Made by a program: the position numbers and the translations under genes. The notes under the pieces were generated by a model that saw only the letters and a program-made list of their open reading frames with translations, had not been told where the DNA came from and did no database searches. A stretch of 64,000 nt of DNA from an uncultured Phascolarctobacterium sp. (GTDB taxonomy: Bacteria > Bacillota > Negativicutes > Acidaminococcales > Acidaminococcaceae): contig UQZN01000002.1 in NCBI GenBank assembly GCA_900545535.1, positions 62,001 through 126,000 of the forward strand, given 5' to 3'. Shown piece after piece: positions 16,633 through 25,243 of the stretch (positions are counted from its first letter, which is position 1; each line of letters begins with the position of its first letter).

Positions 16633-17322
16633 ATGCTCAGAAAAATACTTACGACTTCACTGACTCTTGTACTGACTGCCGTCCTTACCGGCTGCAGTGG
16701 TGCCCCCACTAAAGAAAACACACAACCACCTGTACCGCAAACAACATTACCCGCCCTGCAGGGCAAAAAAATACTGATCACCTATTTTTCTTATAGTACA
16801 AACACTGCTCAAACAGCCCGTTTATTACAAGCTAAAACTGGCGGCGAACTTTTCACCATTGAACCGGCAACCCCTTACAGCACTACTGATTACCGCAGTG
16901 TTTCCGCCCAGGGACAACGAGAAGTGCGCAGTGGCTACAAACCACTTTTGAAAACACGCCTGAACAACATCAGTGATTACGATATCATTTTTCTTGGCTC
17001 CCCTATCTGGTGGGGCACGATGGCGCCGCCTGTGGCGACTTTCCTTGCCGATTATGACCTGACCGGTAAAACCATCGTACCTTTCTGTACACATGCCGGT
17101 TATGGTGCGGGCACTTATTTTGACGATATTGCTAAAGCTGCTCCCCAGGCCAAAGTTTTACCGGGTCTTGCTTTAGACAGGCGCAGTGTGCCCGGAGCGC
17201 TTTTTCTTGACGCCGACGGTCGCAACGTCCCGCCTGCACAGGAAGAACGAGCTCGTTATCCGTCGGCTGCAGCTGAAATAGATAACTGGCTGCAGAATCT
17301 GAAATTCTTAAAACAGCGATAA
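16633..17322 (+). CDS. Lipoprotein flavodoxin
   Basis: This is a 229-residue lipoprotein. A signal segment ends in the lipobox LTGC (Cys about residue 22), and a Pro/Thr-rich linker follows. The flavodoxin fold begins with the phosphate-binding loop ITYFSYSTNTAQ (about residues 56-67) and continues with IFLGSPIWWGTMAPP and PFCTHAGYGAG, the usual FMN contacts. The ATG at 16633 follows AAGGAGG by about 10 bases; an earlier in-frame TTG at 16576 lies inside the promoter. It is co-transcribed with the double CMD protein. Flavodoxins are normally cytoplasmic, and lipid anchoring outside the inner membrane is unusual. An electron donor in the envelope would be needed, and the NapH-like protein of the same regulon is a candidate. 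Confidence 0.88.
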   Translation: MLRKILTTSLTLVLTAVLTGCSGAPTKENTQPPVPQTTLPALQGKKILITYFSYSTNTAQTARLLQAKTGGELFTIEPATPYSTTDYRSVSAQGQREVRSGYKPLLKTRLNNISDYDIIFLGSPIWWGTMAPPVATFLADYDLTGKTIVPFCTHAGYGAGTYFDDIAKAAPQAKVLPGLALDRRSVPGALFLDADGRNVPPAQEERARYPSAAAEIDNWLQNLKFLKQR

Positions 17323-17381
17323 GCAAAAGTTCAAAGGCACTCTTTAAACCCTTGATATATATAATACGAGGAGGCTGAACT

Positions 17382-18236
17382 ATGAAAAACTTTATTTCCA
17401 TGTTCCTGATGACATCCCTGCTGCTGGGGGGCATGACCTTTACGATCGGCAAAATGAGCGTTTGTGCTGCTTCTAAAAACCGTGTCGCCGCAGCACAGGA
17501 AAAACAAACCCAGCTTTTTGGCGGCACTCGCAACAGCCTGGCAAAAACCGATCCCGGTTTTGCCGCTGTTATGGATAATTTTATCTACGGCGACGTCTAT
17601 AACCGCGGTAAACTGACCGATAAACAGCGGGAGCTGCTGACGATCACGACCCTGACCGCAGCACAGAGCTCCGATAACCTGCCGGAGCACCTCCTGGCCG
17701 CGCTCAAGGCAGGCGCGACGCCTATAGAAATCAAAGAGACCATCTATCAATGTGCTCCCTACGTCGGGTTCCCCAAAGCAGTCAGCGCATTGGAGATCAG
17801 CAACAAAATCTTTACCAAGCAGGGCATCAGGCTGCCGCTGCCCGACCAGGCAACCGTGACCGAAGCGACCCGTTTTGAGGACGGCTTTCAAGTGCAGAGC
17901 GATATTTTCGGCACAGAACACATTGCCGCCCTGCATAAAAATTCTCCGGCTAATCAAAAGCATATCGCCAACTATCTTTCCGAATTCTGCTTTGGCGATA
18001 CCTATACCCGCAGCGGACTGGATCTGCAGATGCGGGAATTGATCACCCTCTGCGCCATCAGCACTATCGGCGGTGCGGAGCCGCAGGTCAAGGCCCATGT
18101 GCAGGCCAATCTTAATGTCGGCAACGATAAAGAGCTGCTGCTGGACGCAGTTACCCAGTGCCTGCCCTATATAGGCTTTCCCCGCACACTGAACGCCATT
18201 GCCTGCATCAATCAGGTCATTCCCGACAACGCCTGA
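17382..18236 (+). CDS. Exported protein with two carboxymuconolactone-decarboxylase (AhpD-like) domains
   Basis: This 284-residue protein has an N-terminal signal segment (MKNFISMFLM, hydrophobic core, cleavage probably after VCAAS). Domain 1 (about 45-150) has the helix with RGKLTDKQRELLTITTLTA and the motif YQCAPYVGFPKAVSAL. Domain 2 (about 170-280) repeats it with RSGLDLQMRELITLCAIS and TQCLPYIGFPRTLNAI. The double-CMD architecture is known in cytoplasmic proteins linked with cupins and oxidoreductases. The AhpD-type CxxC pair is not present, so it is not an obvious disulfide reductase. GAGGAGG precedes the ATG. It is the second gene of the MerR-controlled flavodoxin operon. The reaction is unknown. 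Confidence 0.88.
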   Translation: MKNFISMFLMTSLLLGGMTFTIGKMSVCAASKNRVAAAQEKQTQLFGGTRNSLAKTDPGFAAVMDNFIYGDVYNRGKLTDKQRELLTITTLTAAQSSDNLPEHLLAALKAGATPIEIKETIYQCAPYVGFPKAVSALEISNKIFTKQGIRLPLPDQATVTEATRFEDGFQVQSDIFGTEHIAALHKNSPANQKHIANYLSEFCFGDTYTRSGLDLQMRELITLCAISTIGGAEPQVKAHVQANLNVGNDKELLLDAVTQCLPYIGFPRTLNAIACINQVIPDNA

Positions 18237-18250
18237 TAACGGACGCATAC

Positions 18251-18292
18251 AAAAAACCTGTACTGACCTCAAAATCAGCACAGGTCTTTTTT
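18251..18292. terminator. Bidirectional terminator between convergent CMD and flavodoxin operons
   Basis: A stem with one mismatch (arms ACCTGTACTGA and TCAGCACAGGT) lies at 18256-18285. Six A residues precede it and a T-rich run follows. It serves the CMD gene on the plus strand and the flavodoxin gene on the minus strand. Confidence 0.8.
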
Positions 18293-18299
18293 GCTGCCG

Positions 18300-18950
18300 C
18301 TATTGCACTGCCCGTTTTTTGTTAAAGGCGTCCACTTCACCGCGTACGCCTTCCAGCCAGCTGCTGATCAGCCGCTGCATCTTCCCTGTTCCAACGTCCT
18401 GTAACGCCAGCCCTCTGGCAAAATCGGCCTGCGGACAAACAGCCTGCAGCTCCTGCACGCTTTTCTCAATACCGCTTTTGTTGCTGGTAGCAAAGGGCAC
18501 AAGCACCTTGCCGCTGAAGTCGTGCGCCGTCAGAAAAGTCTGTACCGCCATGGGCGCCCGGCCATACCAGATCGGATAGCCGATAAAGATCGTGTCATAC
18601 CGGGAAATATCAGTCAGATCTGATGCCAGCGCCGGCCTGATATTTTCCTTGAGTTCCTGCCTGGCCCGTGCGCCGCAGGCTTTGGCATCATCAGGATAAG
18701 CCTCGGCCGTCTGCAGTTCAAACAGCTGGCCTCCGACCGCAGCCTGCACCTGCCAGGCCGCCAGCTGCGTATTGCCTGTATGTGAGAAATACACGATCAG
18801 TATTTTGGGATTGCTGGGCAGACCTTCCGGACTTTTGATCGGGACCGGTTTATTTTCATCCGTTACTTCATAACCGATCCCGCCGCAGCCGCCAACTACC
18901 GCCAGCAACAGCAGCCCCAACAGCAGCAGATATTTTTTACAGCATCGCAT
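18300..18950 (-). CDS. Second lipoprotein flavodoxin
   Basis: This 216-residue protein has a Leu-rich signal and the lipobox VGGC. The flavodoxin domain starts at about residue 50 with the FMN phosphate loop VYFSHTGNTQLAA. IFIGYPIWYGRAPM and PFATSNKSGIEKS follow. I chose the ATG at 18950 (MRCCKK), preceded by GGAGGG at 6 bases, because the in-frame start at 18995 overlaps the -10 box. It is clearly related to the lipoprotein flavodoxin 1 kb upstream but diverged, so two exported flavodoxins are made under similar control. It is a single-gene unit reading toward the CMD gene. Substrate and partner are unknown. Confidence 0.87.
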   Translation of the reverse strand: MRCCKKYLLLLGLLLLAVVGGCGGIGYEVTDENKPVPIKSPEGLPSNPKILIVYFSHTGNTQLAAWQVQAAVGGQLFELQTAEAYPDDAKACGARARQELKENIRPALASDLTDISRYDTIFIGYPIWYGRAPMAVQTFLTAHDFSGKVLVPFATSNKSGIEKSVQELQAVCPQADFARGLALQDVGTGKMQRLISSWLEGVRGEVDAFNKKRAVQ

Positions 18951-18990
18951 AGTATCCCTCCAAACGCCAAAATCATTCTTTCTTAATTGT

Positions 18991-19021
18991 ATCATAAACC
19001 CTGAAGTTTACTCCATGTCAA
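18991..19021 (-). promoter_or_regulatory. MerR-type promoter/operator of the second flavodoxin gene
   Basis: On the minus strand, -35 TTGACA (19016-19021) and -10 TATGAT (18991-18996) are 19 bases apart. The dyad in the spacer, TGGAGTAAACTTCA, is a weaker version of the palindrome at the cupin promoter. Confidence 0.75.
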
Positions 19022-19046
19022 ATAAAACTTTTTCTTTACAGAGCAC

Positions 19047-19079
19047 AAAAACAGCCCTGATGCATTATCAGGGCTGTTT
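19047..19079 (-). terminator. Terminator after rlmH
   Basis: A perfect stem with arms AAACAGCCCTGAT and ATCAGGGCTGTTT at about 19048-19079 runs into a TTTTTGTG run on the minus strand. Confidence 0.8.
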
Positions 19080-19081
19080 GC

Positions 19082-19561
19082 TTACCAGTGGTATTTTTCG
19101 CCGCGGCTGATCTTAAAGGCACGATAGATCTGCTCTACCAGCAGCAGCCGGATCATTTGGTGGGTAAAGGTCATTTTGGAGAAGGAAATGCGCTCGTCGG
19201 CCCTGCGCCGCAAAGCGTCCGTATAACCAAAAGCGCCGCCGATCACAAAGGTGATATGACTGCTGCCGGCCAGGGCCAGTTTATCGATTTTCTCAGCCAG
19301 CTCCGGTGAACTTACAGGCTTGCCGATAACGTCCAGCAGGATCACATGGGAATTTTCAGGAATTACTGCCAGCAAACGCTCCGTTTCCCGGCCCAGTACC
19401 TGCTCTTTCAGGGCCGGCGATGGATCTTCCGGCATCCTTTCTTCACTGATAGCGATCGTTTCCAGCTTACAAAAGAGCTGCAACCGTTTTGTAAATTCTT
19501 CGATGCCTGCCGTCAAGTATTTTTCCTTGATCTTACCCACACAGGCAATAGTGATCTTCAT
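19082..19561 (-). CDS. rlmH: 23S rRNA (pseudouridine1915-N3)-methyltransferase
   Basis: This 159-residue SPOUT-fold methyltransferase matches the usual RlmH length. It starts with ITIACVGKIKEKYL and ends in the very conserved FSKMTFTHQMIRLLLVEQIY and GEKYHW. The SAM-binding knot loop FVIGGAFGYTDA is present. It methylates pseudouridine 1915 in helix 69 of 23S rRNA. It is the last gene of the walJ-htrA-rlmH block, an order conserved across many Firmicutes. Confidence 0.97.
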   Translation of the reverse strand: MKITIACVGKIKEKYLTAGIEEFTKRLQLFCKLETIAISEERMPEDPSPALKEQVLGRETERLLAVIPENSHVILLDVIGKPVSSPELAEKIDKLALAGSSHITFVIGGAFGYTDALRRRADERISFSKMTFTHQMIRLLLVEQIYRAFKISRGEKYHW

Positions 19562-20650
19562 TTAACGGTTTTCCTCGGGAATTTCTTCCAGCGTCATATG
19601 GATAGTTTCTTCGGCACCGCCGCGCAGGACCACAACGTCCACGCTGTCGCCGACTTTCAGCTCAGCCAGCTTGCCGCGCAGCTCTACTACTTTGTCGATC
19701 TTCTCACCGTTGAATTTAAGGATAATATCGCCGGGGCGCAGGCCGGCTTTAGCCGAAGGACTGCCTTCCCAGACCTTCATAACGAAGATGCCGTCATGCA
19801 GGTCGATATCAAAGCCGTAACGGTTGGCAATATCCTTATCGACCAGGCTGGCGCCAATGTACGGCCGCACTACGCGTCCCTTTTTAGCCAGCTCGTCCAG
19901 GATCGGTTTGGCCGAATTGATAGGGATCGCAAAGCCGATGCCTTCAACGCCGGAAACAGCGATCTTCGCTGAATTGATGCCCACGACTTCGCCTTCCGCA
20001 TTGACCAGCGCGCCGCCGGAATTGCCCGGGTTGATCGCCGCATCAGTCTGGATCAGATTAAATTTACGTTCGCCCAGCTGGATTGAACGGTTCAAAGCAC
20101 TGATCACGCCGGCCGTGACGCTGCCGCGGAACTCCAGTCCCAGCGGGTTGCCGATGGCGATAGCGGGCTCGCCCACCTGCAAGGTGGAAGAATCCCCGAA
20201 ATCAGCAACGGGCAGATTGCTTTCATCGATCTTGACTACGGCAAGATCGGTAGCCGCGTCGGCCCCCAAAACCTTGCCTTTGACGCTGCGTCCGTCCGTC
20301 AGGCTGACGATGATCTCCGACGCGCCTTCAACAACATGGTTATTAGTAGCGATCAGGCCGGATTTATCGTAAATAACGCCGGAACCGGTGCCGCGTTCCG
20401 TCAGCTGCACCCGGTTGAATATATCGCGTACATAGGCTTTATTAGTGATACCGACTACCGCCGGGCCTACTTTTTTGGCTGCCGCTACGATAGGCGTATT
20501 GCGGGCGCCTGAAAGGCTGGCGTCCTTCGGCGCTGCCGCGGCAGTTTTTTGTTCCTTCACTGCTTCCGCTTTGTTGTTATCGCTGCAGCCGCCGATGAGT
20601 ACGGCAGCTCCCAGCAGGGCGCAGAAAAAGATATTCACGGTTTTTTTCAT
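19562..20650 (-). CDS. htrA: HtrA/DegP-type serine protease, lipid-anchored
   Basis: This protein of about 362 residues has a signal peptide and lipobox (LIGGC). A trypsin-like domain carries the triad: His in TNNHVVEGA, Asp in TDLAVVKID and Ser in NPGNSGGALVN. One PDZ domain follows (about residues 265-355, GLRPGDIILKFNGEKI). It should degrade or refold damaged envelope proteins. Two starts look equally usable: ATG 20650 (GGAGAG 7 bases upstream, cleanest signal peptide) and ATG 20665 (GAGGAG 7 bases upstream). Its stop is next to the rlmH start. Most Firmicute HtrA proteins have a plain membrane anchor, so the lipobox is a small oddity. Confidence 0.93.
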   Translation of the reverse strand: MKKTVNIFFCALLGAAVLIGGCSDNNKAEAVKEQKTAAAAPKDASLSGARNTPIVAAAKKVGPAVVGITNKAYVRDIFNRVQLTERGTGSGVIYDKSGLIATNNHVVEGASEIIVSLTDGRSVKGKVLGADAATDLAVVKIDESNLPVADFGDSSTLQVGEPAIAIGNPLGLEFRGSVTAGVISALNRSIQLGERKFNLIQTDAAINPGNSGGALVNAEGEVVGINSAKIAVSGVEGIGFAIPINSAKPILDELAKKGRVVRPYIGASLVDKDIANRYGFDIDLHDGIFVMKVWEGSPSAKAGLRPGDIILKFNGEKIDKVVELRGKLAELKVGDSVDVVVLRGGAEETIHMTLEEIPEENR

Positions 20651-20676
20651 AATACTTCTCTCCATATCAACACTCC

Positions 20677-21456
20677 TCAATCATAATTTTTAACTATGTT
20701 CTCCTGCGAGGTAATATAAATTTTTGTATCCGCGCCCACTTCGTTCGCTTCCAGGATGCCCCGCACTGTCTGCAGAGCCAGGGAAGGCAGATTGTTTTCC
20801 TGACTCAGATGCGCCAGAAATACCTCCTCCGGCAGACGCTCCATATGCGCCAGCAGCCAGGCTGCCGAAACATTGGATAAATGCCCGCGCGTCCCTAAGA
20901 TCCTCTGCTTGAGTATCTGCGGATAACTGCCATTTTTCAGCATATCCTCATCGTGATTGGCCTCCAGCACCACTACGTCGGCAGACGCTATATTCTGCCG
21001 CACCTCGTCTGTTACAAAGCCTACGTCGGTAAGATATACACATTTACTGCCGCCGCTTTTAAAAACGTAGCCTACTGTAGCTGCCGCGTCATGCGGTACG
21101 GCAAAGGGGATTATTTCCAGACTGCCGCTGCTCAGGCTTTTAGGCAGCAACCGGCAGCAGCTGCGTTCCATTTCGCTTTTTTTCGGCAGATACTGCCAGG
21201 TTTTTTCGTTGGCAAATACCGGCAGCCGGTATTTACGGCAAAAGACAGGCAAGCCCTTCACATGGTCGTTATGCTCGTGCGTCAAAAGCACGCCTGTCAG
21301 GTCCTCCGGTTTCATGCCGACCTGACTCAGCCGTTCCGTCAGCTGACGGCAGCTGATGCCAACATCGACCAGAAAAGCCTGCTCGCCGGCACGTATCACG
21401 GCAGCGTTGCCTTTACTGCCGCTGGCCAGGACCGTGATCGCAAATTCACCGCTCAT
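20677..21456 (-). CDS. walJ: MBL-fold metallohydrolase WalJ/YycJ
   Basis: This 259-residue metallo-beta-lactamase-fold protein has the motif THEHNDH (about residues 60-66), a distal His in FAVPHDAAATVG and the ligands in LEANHDEDML. It matches YycJ/WalJ, a 5'-3' exonuclease-like protein linked to the WalRK locus in Bacillus. Its start overlaps the stop of deoC by four bases (ATGA), and htrA follows immediately, so these genes are co-transcribed. No walRK genes are in the window. Confidence 0.92.
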   Translation of the reverse strand: MSGEFAITVLASGSKGNAAVIRAGEQAFLVDVGISCRQLTERLSQVGMKPEDLTGVLLTHEHNDHVKGLPVFCRKYRLPVFANEKTWQYLPKKSEMERSCCRLLPKSLSSGSLEIIPFAVPHDAAATVGYVFKSGGSKCVYLTDVGFVTDEVRQNIASADVVVLEANHDEDMLKNGSYPQILKQRILGTRGHLSNVSAAWLLAHMERLPEEVFLAHLSQENNLPSLALQTVRGILEANEVGADTKIYITSQENIVKNYD

Positions 21457-22103
21457 GCTTCGCCTGCCGCGATTTTATGGCCGGCACTGGTGCCGATGCG
21501 TTCAGCTCCGGCGTCCAGCATGGCCTGCGCTGCTGCCGCATCTCTAATGCCGCCGGCAGCCTTGACCTTCAGTCCATATTTTTTAGCCTCCGCTGCCAGC
21601 AGCTCCACGTCGCCGACAGTAGCACCGCCCTGATTAAAACCAGTACTGGTTTTAACAAAGGCCGCACCGCCTTCAGCAACCAAACGGCAGGCTGTACGCT
21701 TTTCAGCGTCAGTCAGCAGACAGGCTTCGATGATCACCTTGACCGGAAACGGCTTCGCCGCTTCGACCACACTGCGGATATCGCTGACCACGGCAGCATG
21801 ATCCCCGGTTTTAAAAGCGGCAATGTTCATGACCATATCTATTTCATCAGCGTGCGCTTCGACCGCCATTTTGGCCTCCAGCGCCTTGACTTCGGAAAAT
21901 GTTGCTCCCAACGGGAATCCCACCACTGTTACAACTTTGACGTCGGTACCGCTCAGCAGATGTCTGGCCAGTGCCACATAACAGGGGTTCACACAAACTC
22001 CCAGCAGCGCCTGCTCTTTGGCCTGACTGCAAAGCAGCATGATATCCTCCACAGTTGCTTCGGGCTTTAATAAAGTATGTTCAAGATGCTGCGCAATCGT
22101 CAT
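21453..22103 (-). CDS. deoC: Deoxyribose-phosphate aldolase
   Basis: This 216-residue TIM-barrel aldolase has the Schiff-base lysine in FVKTSTGF and the second conserved lysine in KVKAAGGIRD. The N-terminal HTLLKPEAT and VCVNPCYV are family hallmarks. It splits 2-deoxyribose 5-phosphate into glyceraldehyde 3-phosphate and acetaldehyde in deoxynucleoside breakdown. AGGAGGAG precedes the ATG. It is the first gene of the deoC-walJ-htrA-rlmH unit. Confidence 0.97.
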   Translation of the reverse strand: MTIAQHLEHTLLKPEATVEDIMLLCSQAKEQALLGVCVNPCYVALARHLLSGTDVKVVTVVGFPLGATFSEVKALEAKMAVEAHADEIDMVMNIAAFKTGDHAAVVSDIRSVVEAAKPFPVKVIIEACLLTDAEKRTACRLVAEGGAAFVKTSTGFNQGGATVGDVELLAAEAKKYGLKVKAAGGIRDAAAAQAMLDAGAERIGTSAGHKIAAGEA

Positions 22104-22289
22104 CCCCGACTCCTCCTCATCTTCTGTAATGATTTTTGCTTCTATATATTATATCAAAACTTTACACTTTCTGCTTTGACAAAAAAGTAAATTTTTATAA
22201 AAATACAGCCATAAATTTAATTATGACTGTTTATTGTGATTATACACCAACAATATTCTACCTGTCAGATAATAAAAAACCTGCGCCGG

Positions 22290-22322
22290 CAATAAAGAAA
22301 GCCCCGGCCATAAGACCGGGGC
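22290..22322 (-). terminator. Terminator after the PerR-like gene
   Basis: A 7-bp GC stem (GCCCCGG/CCGGGGC, 22301-22307 with 22316-22322) is followed on the minus strand by TTTCTTTATT. The remaining gap to deoC (22104-22289) is AT-rich and without a visible gene. Confidence 0.75.
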
Positions 22323-22343
22323 GCTGCAGCGGTTTCTTGCTAC

Positions 22344-22769
22344 TCAGTGTTTTTTACGGCATTTCTCGCAAACGCCAAAGAAATAAAACTGGTGTTTGTC
22401 GATGCTGTAGCCGCTTGCTGCTTCCACCTTCGCGATCAGAGAACTGTCATTGAGGGCAGGCACGTCGTCGACGCGTCCGCAGACAGTGCACTGCACGTGG
22501 CTGTGCTCGCTGATATCGGCATCATAGCGGAAGCTGTCCTCACCGGTATTGATGATCTGGATCAGGCCCAGCTTATTGAGGATCTCGACGGTTTTATAAA
22601 CCGTAGCAAAGCTCATGGAAGGATATTTAGGCTGCAAGGTGCCGAACAGCATTTCAGCACTGGGGTGCTGCTTGGTATTAGCCAGCGCTTCATAAACTGC
22701 CAATCTTTGCGGTGTGACTTTATAACCGTTTTGACGCAACAGAGCAGTCAGTTCCTGGTTGTTTAACAT
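22344..22769 (-). CDS. Fur-family regulator, PerR-like
   Basis: This 141-residue protein has a winged helix (KVTPQRLAVYEAL, FATVYKTVEIL) and a dimerisation domain with the structural zinc site CTVCG and CEKC. The regulatory metal site RYDADISEHSH resembles PerR, where an Asp before the HxH pair allows peroxide-driven oxidation. I therefore favour a peroxide sensor over an iron or zinc sensor, but the call rests on one motif. AAGGAGGTAAATC precedes the ATG. It is a single-gene unit divergent from tex. The upstream region (22770-22998) is very AT-rich and may hold an autoregulatory box. Confidence 0.85.
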   Translation of the reverse strand: MLNNQELTALLRQNGYKVTPQRLAVYEALANTKQHPSAEMLFGTLQPKYPSMSFATVYKTVEILNKLGLIQIINTGEDSFRYDADISEHSHVQCTVCGRVDDVPALNDSSLIAKVEAASGYSIDKHQFYFFGVCEKCRKKH

Positions 22770-22998
22770 GATTTACCTCCTTGGCGGAAATGTTTCCTTG
22801 TTCGGCATTCATTGCCTGTTTAGTTTTAGATAATTTTTATCTATTATTTACTAAATTATAATAAAGAAACTTTTTCTTGTCAATATTTTATATCCTTTAA
22901 TTGCTGCTCCTGAAACAGATTTCACAAAACTTCCACAAGGATTTTACTAATTAAAAGCGAATTTTATTATTATCTATACACAAGAAAGAGGTAGACCC

Positions 22999-25164
22999 AT
23001 GACCATTGAACAACTGATTGCCGGCGAACTGTCGGTCAGAGCGCAGCAGGTAGCCGCAACTTTGGAACTGCTGGACGGCGGCAACACGATCCCCTTCGTC
23101 GCCCGTTACCGCAAGGAAGTTACAGGATCGCTGGATGAAGAACAGATCCGCACGATCAGCGAACGCGCCCAATATCTGCGTAATCTGGAAGCACGCCGGC
23201 AGGAGATCCTGGAATCGATAACCGCACAGGAAAAACTGACTCCGGAGCTGGAAAGCCAGATCCAGGCTGCTGTAAAAATGCAGGAGCTGGAAGACCTGTA
23301 TCTGCCTTACCGACCTAAAAAACGTACCCGGGCTCAGATCGCCCGTGAACGCGGTCTGGAGCCGCTGGCTGAACTGATCATGGCCCAGGCTCAGCCGGCA
23401 CTGACTTTAGACAAACTGGCCGGCCTGCATATCGACCCGGAAAAAGGCGTCACCACTGTTGAAGAAGCCTGGGCCGGCGCCTCTGACATCGTAGCCGAAG
23501 ATATTTCCGACCGTGCCGATATCCGTGAGCTGATCCGCAAAGAGCTCTGGAAGGGCGCCGAGCTTGCTTCAACGCTGACAGTTGACGAAACCGCAGGCCA
23601 GGACTACCTGATGTATAAGGAATACGCCGAACCTGTACGCCAGCTGCCGCCCCACCGCATTTTGGCCCTGAACCGCGGCGAAAGTAAAAACTGCCTGAAG
23701 CTCACCTTAAATTATCCGACCGAAGCCATGCTGAATAAACTGGCGCAAAAACTGAAGATCCAGCCGCATACAGTTTGGACCGAGCTTTATACAAACGCCG
23801 TAGCCGACAGCTACAAACGCCTGCTCTTTCCCTCACTGGAACGGGAGCTGCGCAATGAACTGACAGAGAAAGCTGAAAAACAGGCGATCTCGGTCTTTGC
23901 CGCCAATCTGCGGCAGCTGCTTCTGCAGCAGCCGATCGCCGGCCATACAGTTTTGGGCCTTGACCCAGGCTACCGTACCGGCTGTAAAGCTGCCGTCATC
24001 GATCCCAATGGGCGCACAATGGCGATCAACACGCTGTACATCACCGGCAGCCAGCATCAGCGCGAGCAGGCGGAAGCAGGTTTTCTGGAGCTGGTGACCA
24101 GACATAAAGTTACCCTGGTCGCTATCGGCAACGGTACGGCCTCTTTTGAAACCGAAGAATTTACGGCCCAGATGATCGAAAAACACCAGCTGGAGCTGGC
24201 CTATCTCATCGTCAGCGAAGCGGGCGCTTCCGTTTATTCCGCTTCCAAGCTGGCGCGTGAAGAACTGCCCGACCTCGACGTTTCTCTGCGCGGAGCAGTT
24301 TCCATCGCCCGCCGCGTCCAGGACCCGCTGGCCGAACTGGTCAAAATCGAACCCAAGGCTATTGGCGTCGGCCAATATCAGCATGACGTCAACCAGAAGG
24401 AACTGACAGCCACACTGGGCACCGTCGTCGAATCCTGCGTCAACCACGTCGGCGTCGAGCTGAATACGGCTTCGCCGGCACTGCTCGGCTATGTAGCCGG
24501 CATCTCCGGCACCGTAGCCAAAAATATCATCGCTTACCGTAACGACAACGGCGCTTTCCGCAGCCGCAAAGAACTTTTAAAGGTCGCACGTTTAGGCCCG
24601 GCAGCCTTTACTCAATGCGCCGGCTTTCTGCGGATCGCCCAGGCTAAGAATCCTTTGGACAACACCTCCGTCCACCCTGAAAGCTATGCTTTGGCAGAGC
24701 AGATCCTGGCGGAGCTGGGCTTTGACCTGAAGCACTGCAACGAGCCTGCCGTTCAGGAAGCGGCTGCCAAAGCCGACGCCGCTGCTCTTGCCGCCAAGCT
24801 GGACGCCGGCCTGCCGACGGTGACCGATATTCTGGAAGCGCTGGCACGTCCGGGACGCGACCCGCGCGAAGATGCCCCGGCACCGCTGACCCGCAAAAAA
24901 GTGGCTAAGCTGAGCGATCTGGAAATCGGCAGCGTCGTCAAGGGTACAGTCCAAAATGTCGTCGATTTCGGCGTTTTTGTAGATATCGGCTTGAAAACCA
25001 GCGGCCTGATCCACCGCAGCGAACTGTCTAACAGACGCTTCCGCCACCCGCTGGATGTAGTCAGCGTCGGCGACGTTATAGAACCGGTCATCATCAGCAT
25101 CGACGAACAGCGCAACCGTATCGGTCTGAGCCTGAAACAGGCCAAAAAACCGGTATCTGAATAA
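22999..25164 (+). CDS. tex: Tex-family RNA-binding transcription accessory protein
   Basis: This 721-residue protein is the normal Tex length. An N-terminal helical domain (TIPFVARYRKEVTGSLDE) is followed by the YqgF/RuvC-like domain (VLGLDPGYRTGCKAAVID, about residues 318-335), helix-hairpin-helix motifs (LLGYVAGISGTVAKNI) and a C-terminal S1 RNA-binding domain (about 640-712, GSVVKGTVQNVVDFGVFVDI). Tex binds nucleic acid and affects transcription and stress survival, but its exact job is unsettled. AAAGAGG lies before the ATG. It is monocistronic or leads into the next gene 79 bases downstream. Confidence 0.96.
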   Translation: MTIEQLIAGELSVRAQQVAATLELLDGGNTIPFVARYRKEVTGSLDEEQIRTISERAQYLRNLEARRQEILESITAQEKLTPELESQIQAAVKMQELEDLYLPYRPKKRTRAQIARERGLEPLAELIMAQAQPALTLDKLAGLHIDPEKGVTTVEEAWAGASDIVAEDISDRADIRELIRKELWKGAELASTLTVDETAGQDYLMYKEYAEPVRQLPPHRILALNRGESKNCLKLTLNYPTEAMLNKLAQKLKIQPHTVWTELYTNAVADSYKRLLFPSLERELRNELTEKAEKQAISVFAANLRQLLLQQPIAGHTVLGLDPGYRTGCKAAVIDPNGRTMAINTLYITGSQHQREQAEAGFLELVTRHKVTLVAIGNGTASFETEEFTAQMIEKHQLELAYLIVSEAGASVYSASKLAREELPDLDVSLRGAVSIARRVQDPLAELVKIEPKAIGVGQYQHDVNQKELTATLGTVVESCVNHVGVELNTASPALLGYVAGISGTVAKNIIAYRNDNGAFRSRKELLKVARLGPAAFTQCAGFLRIAQAKNPLDNTSVHPESYALAEQILAELGFDLKHCNEPAVQEAAAKADAAALAAKLDAGLPTVTDILEALARPGRDPREDAPAPLTRKKVAKLSDLEIGSVVKGTVQNVVDFGVFVDIGLKTSGLIHRSELSNRRFRHPLDVVSVGDVIEPVIISIDEQRNRIGLSLKQAKKPVSE

Positions 25165-25243
25165 AAAATGTTTTGCCGGCAACCGGAGCAACAGCCCCAA
25201 ATCAGCCAGAGCCAGCAAGCAGAACCATGAAGGAGATGGTCTT

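Noticed and set aside
17331..18281. A 316-codon minus-strand frame over the exported CMD gene
   Set aside because: The plus strand has the signal peptide, two CMD domains, ribosome site and operon context; the minus frame is a shadow.
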